9,239 nucleotides of DNA from an uncultured Bacillota bacterium (GCA_946540075.1 CAMNHZ010000032.1:1-9239), one strand, 5' to 3'; shown: positions 1 through 6,842, numbered from the stretch's first letter. Numbers and translations: made by a program. The notes: generated from the letters alone by a model not told the origin.

Positions 1-12
1 AACTTTTAACAT
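1..12 (-). CDS. Possible start of a leftward gene (first four codons only)
   Basis: On the minus strand an ATG at 12-10 opens the frame M-L-K-V and runs off the left edge. It is preceded by a good Shine-Dalgarno-like stretch, GAGGGTGA (24-17), and by GATAAT (38-33), a 5/6 match to a -10 box that would place the transcript start just before the ribosome site. This mirrors the spacing seen at other genes here. It would be divergent from murT. Four codons cannot identify the product, so the call rests only on start-site architecture. Confidence 0.42.
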
Positions 13-96
13 AAAATCACCCTCTCTTTAAAATTATCACTTTTAATTTTTTTTAGATACTATTTCGACAAAGTTAGATAAAAAAACTATCATACA

Positions 97-105
97 TGTT
101 ATAAT
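97..105 (+). promoter_or_regulatory. Extended -10 promoter of murT-gatD
   Basis: TGTTATAAT is a perfect TGn-TATAAT extended -10 element. No convincing -35 hexamer lies 16-18 bases upstream. The predicted start, about base 112, falls only a few bases before the GGAGGT ribosome site at 115-120, giving a leader of about 15 bases. Confidence 0.72.
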
Positions 106-126
106 AAATATATTGGAGGTAGATGT

Positions 127-1464
127 ATGAAAAAGTTTATTAGTGTTTTAATTGGTAAATTAGTTTTATTTGTTGGTAACTTTGTTGGTAGAAGTTCAAG
201 TTTACCAGGTCATATAGCGCGTAAAATAGATAATAATATTCTTAGTGAATTTGTTTTACCTAAAAATATAATCGCAGTTACGGGTTCTAGTGGTAAAGGT
301 AGTACAACTAAAATGATTGCCGATATATATAAAAAAGCAGGATATTCTGTTGCGCATAATTATAAGGGCGCTAACTTGATTGATGGGGTTATTACTACTT
401 GTCTTGAATACTCGAATTTTAAAGGTCATATAAAAAAAGATGTTATGATTTTAGAGGTTGACGAAAGATACGCTAAATATATTTTCCCTATTATAAAGCC
501 AAAATATGTAGTAGTTTCTAATATTAGTCGTGATCAACCACCAAGACAAGGTCATTTTGATATAGTTTTCAACGAAATAAAAAAAGCTCTTACTCCTGAT
601 ATGCATCTTATACTTAATGGCGATGATCCATATTTAATGAAGTTTAATCTTAATAAAAAGTTTAAAGTTACTTATTATGGTATTGATAAAAATAAGTATT
701 CTACTAAGAAGAATAATTTTACTAGTTTAAATATAACAAGATGCCCTAAGTGTAATAGTGAATTAAATTATAATTATTATCATTTTGAAACAATTGGTGA
801 TTATTATTGTTCTAAGTGTTCATTTAAAAGACCTAAAATAGATTATCTTGTTACTGATATTAATTATGATAAATTTTTAATTAATATTAATAACACTTAT
901 GAAGTACATATACCATATAACGTATTATATTGTGTATACAACACTATTGCTGCTTTTACAGTATGCTCATTAATGAAACTAGATGAAGCTAAAACTGCAC
1001 AGACTATAAGTGATTTAGGTCATAATAAAAAGAATTATAATCACTATACTTATAAGAATCGTGAAGTATATGTATTAAATAACAAAAATGAAAATTCTAC
1101 TACTTTTAATCAATCATTATTATTTTTAAATAGATATAAAGATAAAAAGACAATTGTAATTGGATGGAAAGAAATATCTAGAAGATATAATTTTGATGAT
1201 TTATCTTGGTTATATGATATTGATTTTGAAATACTTTCAAAACATGAAATTGATCGTGTTATATGTGTTGGTATTCATCGTTATGATATTGCTGAAAGAA
1301 TAAAATATGCTGGTGTTGATCAAAAGAAAATATTTGTTTATGAAAATTTAGATAAAGCTAAAGGATCTATTAAAAAAAGAACTAATGGAAACATATATGC
1401 AATTCTTAATTTTGATTATATTATTCCATTTAATAAAATAATGAATGAAGGTGATGATGCTTGA
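127..1464 (+). CDS. murT: MurT-like Mur ligase (lipid II isoglutaminyl synthase ligase subunit, divergent)
   Basis: 445 residues, the usual MurT length. MurT normally uses ATP to activate the D-Glu carboxylate of the lipid II stem peptide, and GatD supplies ammonia to make D-isoglutamine on the inner membrane face. Visible order: N-terminal segment with LPGHIARKID (26-35); P-loop G53-SSGKGST; acidic motif E110-VDE; RDQ at 135-137; NGDDP (164-168); a Cys4 zinc ribbon (C206, C209, C228, C231); YNTIAAF (271-277); and a C-terminal DUF1727-type domain with DLSW (358-361). D358 aligns, from memory of S. aureus MurT, with the Asp that completes the GatD triad. Oddities: canonical GTNGKTTT is GSSGKGST, RDQxDRxGE is RDQPPRQGH, and the NDxxADG stretch before DxSW is replaced (346-356). 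GGAGGT lies 6 bases before the ATG. The TGA stop overlaps the gatD TTG start. Family membership is confident; the unchanged reaction is not. Confidence 0.88.
   Translation: MKKFISVLIGKLVLFVGNFVGRSSSLPGHIARKIDNNILSEFVLPKNIIAVTGSSGKGSTTKMIADIYKKAGYSVAHNYKGANLIDGVITTCLEYSNFKGHIKKDVMILEVDERYAKYIFPIIKPKYVVVSNISRDQPPRQGHFDIVFNEIKKALTPDMHLILNGDDPYLMKFNLNKKFKVTYYGIDKNKYSTKKNNFTSLNITRCPKCNSELNYNYYHFETIGDYYCSKCSFKRPKIDYLVTDINYDKFLININNTYEVHIPYNVLYCVYNTIAAFTVCSLMKLDEAKTAQTISDLGHNKKNYNHYTYKNREVYVLNNKNENSTTFNQSLLFLNRYKDKKTIVIGWKEISRRYNFDDLSWLYDIDFEILSKHEIDRVICVGIHRYDIAERIKYAGVDQKKIFVYENLDKAKGSIKKRTNGNIYAILNFDYIIPFNKIMNEGDDA
1448..1455 (+). promoter_or_regulatory. Ribosome site fixing the TTG start of gatD
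   Basis: AAGGTGAT lies inside the end of murT, 5 bases before the TTG at 1461. In the gatD frame a TGA at 1452-1454 rules out any earlier start, and the preceding GTG and ATGs (1451-1459) are in another frame. The TTG shares bases with the murT stop (TTGA), so translation is probably coupled. Confidence 0.65.
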
Positions 1465-2186
1465 GAGTAACTATCGCACATTTATACTATGATATATTAA
1501 ATTTATATGGTGAAAGTGGAAATGTAAAGATTTTAAAAAGACAACTAGAAGATCAAGGTGTAAATGTTAGTGTTAAGTTTTTGACAATTGATGATACACT
1601 TGATTTTTCTAAATATGATGTTGTGTATATTGGAATGGGTACTGAAGAAAACCAAAAAATTGCATTAAAACATTTATATAAATATCGTAAGGATGTAAAA
1701 GAAGCTATTGATAATAAGAAGTTTTTTATCATAACTGGTAATTCAATCGAATTATTTGGTAAAGAAATAATTGATATTAATAATAAAAAACATCGTGGTC
1801 TTAATATATTTGATTATACTTCTAAAGAAGAAGAATTTAGGATTGTTGATGAAGCTCTATTCAAATGTAATTTTATAAAAAAACCTATTCTTGGTTTTCA
1901 AAATCAGGGCAGCATTATGAGAAATAATGAAAACTATATGTTCTCAGTTTTAAAAGGTACTGGTAGTTACCCTAATTCAACTAATGAAGGTGTATTATAT
2001 AATAATTTCTATGGTACATACTTAATTGGACCTATTTTAATTAGAAATCCTGAATTAGTTAGATATCTTACTAAAAAAATAATTACAAGCAAAAATAAAA
2101 ATTTCAAATTTAATCCATTTAATCTTATACTTGAAAAAAATGCTTATAATACATTTATGGAAAACTATTATAAAGAATATATTTAA
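1461..2186 (+). CDS. gatD: GatD-like class I glutamine amidotransferase, catalytic residues lost
   Basis: 241 residues, the length of GatD, the glutaminase partner of MurT. Family marks are clear: LNLYGESGNV (13-22), YIGMGTEENQ (56-65, canonical FIGGGSDREQ), VKEAID (79-84), GFQNQG (145-150, canonical GFENHGG) and GTYLIGPILIRNPEL (185-199). The two catalytic positions are changed. The nucleophile-elbow CGGYQFLG reads GNSIELFG, so the Cys is Gly93 (Thr92 if a gap is allowed). The GTYLHGP histidine is Ile189. A GatD without Cys and His should not cleave glutamine. The frame is intact and the rest well conserved, so this looks like a maintained pseudoenzyme rather than a decaying gene. The TTG start overlaps the murT stop by 4 bases, and the gene ends 4 bases before a terminator. 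It may be a scaffold or ammonia-channel subunit for MurT, or the pair may have another substrate; neither is shown. Confidence 0.85.
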   Translation: MRVTIAHLYYDILNLYGESGNVKILKRQLEDQGVNVSVKFLTIDDTLDFSKYDVVYIGMGTEENQKIALKHLYKYRKDVKEAIDNKKFFIITGNSIELFGKEIIDINNKKHRGLNIFDYTSKEEEFRIVDEALFKCNFIKKPILGFQNQGSIMRNNENYMFSVLKGTGSYPNSTNEGVLYNNFYGTYLIGPILIRNPELVRYLTKKIITSKNKNFKFNPFNLILEKNAYNTFMENYYKEYI

Positions 2187-2190
2187 AACA

Positions 2191-2221
2191 AAAGAGGAAA
2201 TTAATTAATTTCCTCTTTTTT
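2191..2221. terminator. Palindromic bidirectional terminator between gatD and the surface protein gene
   Basis: Bases 2191-2218 are a perfect 28-base palindrome (arms AAAGAGGAAATTAA and its complement). The pairing core is AAAGAGGAAA, closed by an AT-only loop. A T run at 2214-2221 serves rightward transcripts, and an A-rich flank at 2187-2193 gives U-rich RNA for leftward ones. The stop codon of the convergent gene (2222-2220) sits in the T run. Confidence 0.85.
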
Positions 2222-3269
2222 AGATGACAAGTTTTAATATCCTTAATGATGCAATTATTGATAAAATTATATACATACTAATATTACTATCTGTTTTTCC
2301 ATCTACTAATGTATTAGGCGGAGTTATTTCAATATTTTTAACTTCTATTTTATTATGGCTTTCACTACCCTTTTGATTAGTATCTTCTATTTTTGATACA
2401 TTAACTATATCATCATTCTTTTTCCATTTTGCATACAGATTTACTACTTTAGGATTAACTTTATCAACAGATTTCTCTAATGGATAAAAATCAGTATCTG
2501 TTACATCATTATCATTTTCATCTTTCCATCCTAAAAACTCATAACCTTCTTTTATTGGTTTGTAATCATCAATACTTACTTTTATAAAATCTTCTCTTTG
2601 ATCTAATAACTCATTATCATCATACAAATTAACAGTTATCGATGATTGCCACCAAGCATATGCAGTAACATTATCTATAGTATTATAATCTTTATCTTTA
2701 AAATCATAAACATATGTATCTTGTGGTTTATATGCATCAGAATCAATTTTCCATTCTATAAATTTAAAATGTGGCTGTTGTTCTGGTTCTTTAAATGTAT
2801 GTTTAAATACGCTAGTACTTCCATTAGTATTAGACCAACTACCTGATCCTGTTGATACTCTATCTACATATTTAAAATTTAAGATTGGAGCTTTTTTTAC
2901 ATTCCATTTTAAATAATAATAAATATCTTCACAGTTTTCTGTTGATGCTTCATATGAGACAGAAATCTTACTATTATTTGATACTTTATTTCCATCTTTA
3001 TCATACCATCCATCTATTTCATATACATCTCCCTGATTAGTTATATTTGTTTTAGGATATGTATAAGTCTTCTTACCCTTTGTTCCTTCTGGAGCACATG
3101 AACTACTAACTTGTTTATTACTATATTCATCTATAAAGTATAAACACGTATAATGTTTTCCATTCTTATGATTCTTATTTTCAATGTTCTCATCTGCTTT
3201 TACATTTACTATTGATATACATAAAACAAATACTATAGCTAATACATATAACATTCTTTTAGATTTCAT
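2220..3269 (-). CDS. Secreted surface protein with three InlB/Flg_new-type repeats
   Basis: 349 residues from the ATG at 3269. Residues 1-25 form a classical Sec signal peptide: MKSKR, a hydrophobic core YVLAIVFVLCISIV, then VKA before DENIE. Three degenerate repeats of the Listeria InlB B-repeat/Flg_new type follow, each ending in an aromatic turn: about 39-122 (IDGWYD ... YYLKW), 128-207 (FIEWKID ... YAWW) and 211-282 (GYEFLGWKD ... LYAKW). This small beta fold is typical of extracellular adhesin-like proteins. A polar linker and PPNT (317-320) lead to a final hydrophobic stretch (331-349), resembling a degenerate sorting or membrane anchor but lacking LPXTG and a strong basic tail. Three extracytoplasmic cysteines (42, 58, 113) are unusual. 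The start is chosen for its GGAGGG site 9 bases upstream; the ATG at 3320 has no site and would put 17 residues before the signal peptide. Ligand and role are unknown. Confidence 0.75.
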   Translation of the reverse strand: MKSKRMLYVLAIVFVLCISIVNVKADENIENKNHKNGKHYTCLYFIDEYSNKQVSSSCAPEGTKGKKTYTYPKTNITNQGDVYEIDGWYDKDGNKVSNNSKISVSYEASTENCEDIYYYLKWNVKKAPILNFKYVDRVSTGSGSWSNTNGSTSVFKHTFKEPEQQPHFKFIEWKIDSDAYKPQDTYVYDFKDKDYNTIDNVTAYAWWQSSITVNLYDDNELLDQREDFIKVSIDDYKPIKEGYEFLGWKDENDNDVTDTDFYPLEKSVDKVNPKVVNLYAKWKKNDDIVNVSKIEDTNQKGSESHNKIEVKNIEITPPNTLVDGKTDSNISMYIILSIIASLRILKLVI

Positions 3270-3278
3270 AATTATTAT

Positions 3279-3284
3279 CCCTCC
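3279..3284 (-). promoter_or_regulatory. Ribosome site deciding the surface protein start
   Basis: GGAGGG on the minus strand lies 9 bases before the ATG at 3269, which opens directly into a signal peptide. No comparable site precedes the in-frame ATG at 3320. Confidence 0.75.
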
Positions 3285-3350
3285 ATAATATAAATATTCT
3301 ATATTAATATAACTATTCATATTATGAACAAAAAAATATTTTTTTATAAC

Positions 3351-3385
3351 AAAAAAAGACTACTTATAATCTCAAGTTAGTAGCC
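3351..3385 (-). terminator. Terminator of the metallopeptidase-like gene
   Basis: Read leftward, GGCTACT (3385-3379) pairs with AGTAGTC (3364-3358), one pair being G-U, across a 14-base loop, followed by seven Ts (3357-3351). It begins a few bases after the stop codon at 3392, so it separates this transcript from the surface protein gene. Confidence 0.72.
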
Positions 3386-3391
3386 TTATAT

Positions 3392-4375
3392 TTATCTTAC
3401 TTTTTTATTTGGTTCATTATTCTTAATCAATTTAAATTGATTACCTTTTAATAAACAAACCATTTTATCTTCAGCTAATATCTTTTCAAATTTACTTATT
3501 TTATCTATATCGTTACTTCTTTTTATTATTTCGTACAGTTTAAATTGCATCTTAAAATATGCAACAACGTCTTTTCCAAACATCGGATACTTTACAAAAT
3601 TATCAATAGTAAATATAAAATCAAAAAACTCTTCTTTACTTCCATATTTACAAAATTCTTTATATACTCTAATAAAATCATTATTAAAATAAGCATCTTC
3701 CATATCTGATGGATTTTCAAAAAACGCTTCTATAAGTCTAGATAACTTTACAGCTTTTTTGTAAGAACACTTATCATAACCATAATTAAATATTCTAGAG
3801 TTTAAGACTTCTGTATAACCTTCATTTAATCCTATACTGTAGAAATTTAAATTATGAATACTAAAACCTGTATTACTCTTTTCAAAATTAGTACTACACA
3901 TGTGTAAAAATTCATGAGTTAAAACTTTAGGATTATTATTATATAAACTTATAGTATTTTCTATTCTATCATATGATCCAGCACAAAATATACTACTATC
4001 ACCTTTAAAAATATAAGCAAAAAAATCTTTAAAATCATTTGTATTAACATGTTTAACATTAAGTGTCTTTAAATTATTAATACACTGGTCTATATTTCTT
4101 TTGCCCATATATTCTTTAAATCTTTTTATAACTTGATCTAATTCTTTATAATATTGATTTTTGATTTTTAATTCAGTAGCAACAGTCCCATAATCACTAT
4201 TAATTAATTCATCAAAGTTATATTTTATATACTCAAATTCATTTACTGATTCTTTTCTTAAAGATATTTTTTTATTTATATTATTTATACGTATTACTCC
4301 TGGAACAAATAAATTTAATCCAATTAGGTTTATAATTTCTGGGTTACTAAGCATCTTAAAAACTTCTTCACTCAT
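3392..4375 (-). CDS. Putative HEFLH zinc metallopeptidase (gluzincin-like), family not recognised
   Basis: 327 residues. The clearest signal is a zinc-protease core, KVLTHEFLHMC, with H154-E155-x-x-H158. NEGYTE follows, and E185, 27 residues after the second His, is a good third zinc ligand as in gluzincins (HExxH...E). Before it, ENTISLYNNNP (139-149) looks like the edge strand that usually precedes the HExxH helix. The N-terminal half is charged and helical, and the C-terminal third (205-305) is mostly aromatic-rich helix. No signal peptide or clear membrane helix is visible, so a cytoplasmic location is likely. It has its own promoter and terminator and is probably monocistronic. TAGGTGA lies 6 bases before the ATG. 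The substrate is unknown; it could be a housekeeping peptidase of this lineage or a regulatory protease. The peptidase fold is fairly secure, activity is inferred. Confidence 0.66.
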   Translation of the reverse strand: MSEEVFKMLSNPEIINLIGLNLFVPGVIRINNINKKISLRKESVNEFEYIKYNFDELINSDYGTVATELKIKNQYYKELDQVIKRFKEYMGKRNIDQCINNLKTLNVKHVNTNDFKDFFAYIFKGDSSIFCAGSYDRIENTISLYNNNPKVLTHEFLHMCSTNFEKSNTGFSIHNLNFYSIGLNEGYTEVLNSRIFNYGYDKCSYKKAVKLSRLIEAFFENPSDMEDAYFNNDFIRVYKEFCKYGSKEEFFDFIFTIDNFVKYPMFGKDVVAYFKMQFKLYEIIKRSNDIDKISKFEKILAEDKMVCLLKGNQFKLIKNNEPNKKVR

Positions 4376-4393
4376 ATATATTCACCTACATTA

Positions 4394-4402
4394 ACTATAA
4401 CA
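4394..4402 (-). promoter_or_regulatory. Extended -10 promoter of the metallopeptidase-like gene
   Basis: Minus-strand TGTTATAGT (4402-4394) is a 5/6 -10 box with an upstream TG. No good -35 is seen. The start would be near 4387, at the edge of the TAGGTGA ribosome site (4388-4382), so the leader is minimal. The element lies just downstream of the infB terminator. Confidence 0.58.
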
Positions 4403-4409
4403 TATCTAG

Positions 4410-4432
4410 AAAAAGAAGATTTTAAATCTTCT
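4410..4432 (-). terminator. Terminator of the rimP-nusA-rnpM-infB operon, overlapping the infB stop
   Basis: Leftward, GAAGATTT (4431-4424) faces AAATCTTC (4422-4415), extendable by one A-T pair, and is followed by a run of five Ts (4414-4410). The stem is AT-rich with a very small loop and its first arm starts inside the TAG stop, so some read-through into the next gene is possible. Confidence 0.55.
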
Positions 4433-6545
4433 ATCTTTCTATTTCTACCATTTCATAAGATTCAATGGTATCTCCTACTTTAATATCATTATAGTTTTCA
4501 ATTGTGATACCACATTCTAAACCTTTTTTAACTTCTTTAACACTGTCTTTTTCTCTTTGTAATGAATTAATAACACCATCATATATAACAATACCATCAC
4601 GTATAATACGTGCTTTTGAACCATTTTTAATAATTCCACTTGTTACATATGAACCAGCTATTAAACCAACTTTAGAAAACTTAAATATTTGTTTAATATC
4701 TGCAGTTCCTAGAACTTTTTCTTCATAAACAGGTTCTAGCATACCTTTCATTGCAGCTTCCATCTCTTCAACCACTTTATAAATAATATTATAAAGTCTT
4801 ATATCAACACCATGTTCTTTAGCACTTTCTTTTATATCATTACTTGGTCTTACATTAAATCCAATAATGATTGCATCACTAGCTTTAGCAAGAACTACAT
4901 CACTTTCAGTAATAGCTCCTACACTACTTCTAATAACACGTACTCTTACATCTTCTATTTCAAGTTTTTCTAAAGAATTCTTAACAGCTTCAGCACTTCC
5001 ATTTACGTCTGCCTTAACAATAACATTTATTTCTTTGATACCTGATTTTATTTTATTAAATAAATCATCTAAACTTACCGCATTCTTAGAAGCATTTTCT
5101 CTTTGACGAGCTTTTATTCTTCTTTCTTCTCCAATACTACGAGCTTGTTTTTCAGTTTCAAATGCCATAAATTTATCACCTGCGACTGGTGTGTCATTTA
5201 ATCCTGTTATTTCTACTGGCATACTAGGTAAAGCTTCAACTTGTTCTTCATTATTAGAGTTTTTCATTGTTCTAACTTTACCATATGCTGTACCTACTAC
5301 AATTGGATCTCCCAATCTTAATGTACCATTTTGAATAAGTAATGTTACAACTGGTCCAAGATGTTTATCTAATCTTGATTCTACTACTGTACCTATAGCA
5401 TAACGATTAGGATTAGCCTTATATTCTTGCATTTCAGCAACTAATAATATATTTTCTAGTAAATCATCTATTCCTTCACCAGTAGTTGCTATTATCTTAT
5501 TAAATAGAGTATCTCCACCCCATTCTTCAGGTGTTAAACCATACTCAGTAAGTTCTGTCATTATCTTATCTGGATTAGCTCCTGGTTTGTCAATTTTATT
5601 GATTGCTACAATAATTGGAACCCCTGCTGCCTTAGCATGATCAATAGCTTCTTTTGTCTGTGGCATAACACCATCATCAGCTGCAATTATTATTATAACA
5701 ATATCAGTCATTTGTGCACCACGTGCTCTCATTTCAGTAAATGCAGCATGTCCTGGTGTATCAATAAAGGTAATTAACTTATCATTTCTCTTTACTTGAT
5801 AAGCATTAATATGTTGTGTTATTCCTCCGGCTTCTCCTTCTACAACATTACTCTTTCTAATAGTATCTAGTAAAGTTGTTTTACCATGGTCTACATGTCC
5901 CATTATAGTTACAACTGGAGGTCTTGGTTGTAAATTCTTTTCATCATCAACTACTTCAAACTCTTCAAAATTTGCAACATTAACTTCTTCTTCTCTTTTT
6001 AATTCTTTATCATAGTCAAGAAGTAATATTTCAGCTGTATCAAATGCAATAGAATTATTTTTAGTAACAATAACTCCTTGTAAGAATAACTTTTTAATTA
6101 AATCTGCAGTTGATACACCGATGGCATTAGCAAGATCATCTATAGTCATTCCTTCTTTATATACTACTACTTTATCATTTTGAACTGGAGCATTAGATAC
6201 CAATTTTTCTTTATTCTTATACATTTCTTTTTTCTTTTTAGCTAAATCTTTTTTTGATTTATTAACTTTATTAGAAACATTATCCTTCTTTTTACCTATT
6301 TTTTGTTTTTTTATTGTATTATCGGCATCTATTTTTTTTGATTCAACAATTTCTTCTACTCTATCTTCTAAAGCTTCATCTTCATCAATTGGATTTAATA
6401 CTAATGCATTATCAAGTTCAACAATTGCATCTTCATCTAACATATCTTCTTCTAATCTAGCATCAATTCCAAGTTCTTTACACTTTTCAAGTATTTCTTC
6501 TACTTTTTTATTTACATCTAAAGCATATTCTAAAACACTCATCAT
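4431..6545 (-). CDS. infB: Translation initiation factor IF-2
   Basis: 704 residues, near the 716 of B. subtilis. IF-2 is the GTPase that delivers fMet-tRNA to the 30S subunit and promotes 50S joining. Order: a first IF2_N-like helical domain (about 1-45); an acidic then Lys-rich linker (50-118); a second IF2_N domain (about 123-180); then the GTPase with G1 GHVDHGKTT (216-224), G2 GGITQHI (240-246), G3 DTPGH (262-266) and G4 NKID (316-319). Domains II, III and IV follow, with the C-terminal fMet-tRNA binding barrel ending VGDTIESYEMVEIER. All key GTPase residues are present. The ATG at 6545 is preferred: a further in-frame GTG at 6554 lies inside the Shine-Dalgarno sequence. A second ATG follows immediately at 6542. 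It is the last gene of the operon. Unlike many Bacilli, no ylxQ lies before it and no rbfA after it. Confidence 0.97.
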   Translation of the reverse strand: MMSVLEYALDVNKKVEEILEKCKELGIDARLEEDMLDEDAIVELDNALVLNPIDEDEALEDRVEEIVESKKIDADNTIKKQKIGKKKDNVSNKVNKSKKDLAKKKKEMYKNKEKLVSNAPVQNDKVVVYKEGMTIDDLANAIGVSTADLIKKLFLQGVIVTKNNSIAFDTAEILLLDYDKELKREEEVNVANFEEFEVVDDEKNLQPRPPVVTIMGHVDHGKTTLLDTIRKSNVVEGEAGGITQHINAYQVKRNDKLITFIDTPGHAAFTEMRARGAQMTDIVIIIIAADDGVMPQTKEAIDHAKAAGVPIIVAINKIDKPGANPDKIMTELTEYGLTPEEWGGDTLFNKIIATTGEGIDDLLENILLVAEMQEYKANPNRYAIGTVVESRLDKHLGPVVTLLIQNGTLRLGDPIVVGTAYGKVRTMKNSNNEEQVEALPSMPVEITGLNDTPVAGDKFMAFETEKQARSIGEERRIKARQRENASKNAVSLDDLFNKIKSGIKEINVIVKADVNGSAEAVKNSLEKLEIEDVRVRVIRSSVGAITESDVVLAKASDAIIIGFNVRPSNDIKESAKEHGVDIRLYNIIYKVVEEMEAAMKGMLEPVYEEKVLGTADIKQIFKFSKVGLIAGSYVTSGIIKNGSKARIIRDGIVIYDGVINSLQREKDSVKEVKKGLECGITIENYNDIKVGDTIESYEMVEIER

Positions 6546-6549
6546 ATGT

Positions 6550-6557
6550 ATCACCTC
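6550..6557 (-). promoter_or_regulatory. Ribosome site deciding the infB start
   Basis: Minus-strand GAGGTGAT (6557-6550) contains the in-frame GTG (6554-6552), which therefore cannot be the start. It is correctly spaced for the ATG at 6545 and slightly far for the ATG at 6542. Confidence 0.7.
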
Positions 6558-6570
6558 TTTCTCTAAATTA

Positions 6571-6831
6571 TTATTTTACTAATTCTTTTAATTTATCAAA
6601 TATATCATCTGGTACATCTACTTCTAATTTACGATTTAAAATCTTTGATTTTTGTGCTTTTTCAAAAACTTCTAAATCTTTTTTTAAATAAGCTCCATGA
6701 CCATTTAATTTCCCTGATTCATCAACCACTATTTTACCTTCTTTAGTACGTACTACTCTAACTAATTCCATTTTAGGAAACTTCTCATTTGTTACTACAC
6801 ATGTACGCATTGGTATCTTTTTAGTTTTCAT
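6571..6831 (-). CDS. rnpM: RnpM/YlxR family RNA-binding protein
   Basis: 86 residues (about 91 in B. subtilis). The YlxR family, renamed RnpM in B. subtilis for its effect on RNase P, is a small RNA-binding protein encoded between nusA and infB. Family marks: PMRTCVVTNEKFPKMELVRVVR (split P7 to R28), DESGKLNGHGAYL (37-49) and a basic C-terminal helical half. The canonical GRGAYL reads GHGAYL, with His45 in place of Arg. The second Cys of the usual RTCxxC signature is Thr14, so no Cys pair remains. The start is supported by AAGGAG 7 bases upstream; that site overlaps the nusA stop (TAAGGAG), so expression is tightly linked to nusA translation. infB follows after 25 bases, without the L7Ae-like ylxQ that commonly lies between them. 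Confidence 0.92.
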   Translation of the reverse strand: MKTKKIPMRTCVVTNEKFPKMELVRVVRTKEGKIVVDESGKLNGHGAYLKKDLEVFEKAQKSKILNRKLEVDVPDDIFDKLKELVK

Positions 6832-6842
6832 CGAATCACTCC

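Noticed and set aside
61..72. TCGACA near 65-70 as a -35 box for murT.
   Set aside because: It lies about 29 bases from the -10 element, far outside the usual 16-18.
1462..1470. murT ends in TGA followed two codons later by in-frame TAA, which could suggest TGA = Trp (code 4) as in some Mollicutes.
   Set aside because: All conserved Trp residues seen (for example in NusA-operon proteins, IF-2 and the CPBP protein) are TGG, and no conserved protein needs read-through of a TGA. The standard code fits.
2646..2846. Open frame of 66 codons on the plus strand inside the surface protein gene.
   Set aside because: It is antisense to a clearly coding gene, lacks a ribosome site and has a low-complexity Ile/Phe-rich translation.
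3195..3269. Cys17 in the surface protein signal peptide as a lipoprotein site.
   Set aside because: The residues before it (FVL) do not match a lipobox, which needs a small residue directly before the Cys; a VKA signal peptidase I site follows.
3287..3334. Candidate promoters for the surface protein gene: TAGAAT (3301-3296), TATATT (3292-3287 or 3311-3306).
   Set aside because: All are within extremely AT-rich sequence, none has a TG extension or a convincing -35, and I cannot choose between them.
4504..5106. Two plus-strand open frames of 74 and 79 codons inside infB.
   Set aside because: They are antisense to conserved IF-2 domains and have Ser/Thr/Leu-rich translations typical of shadow frames.
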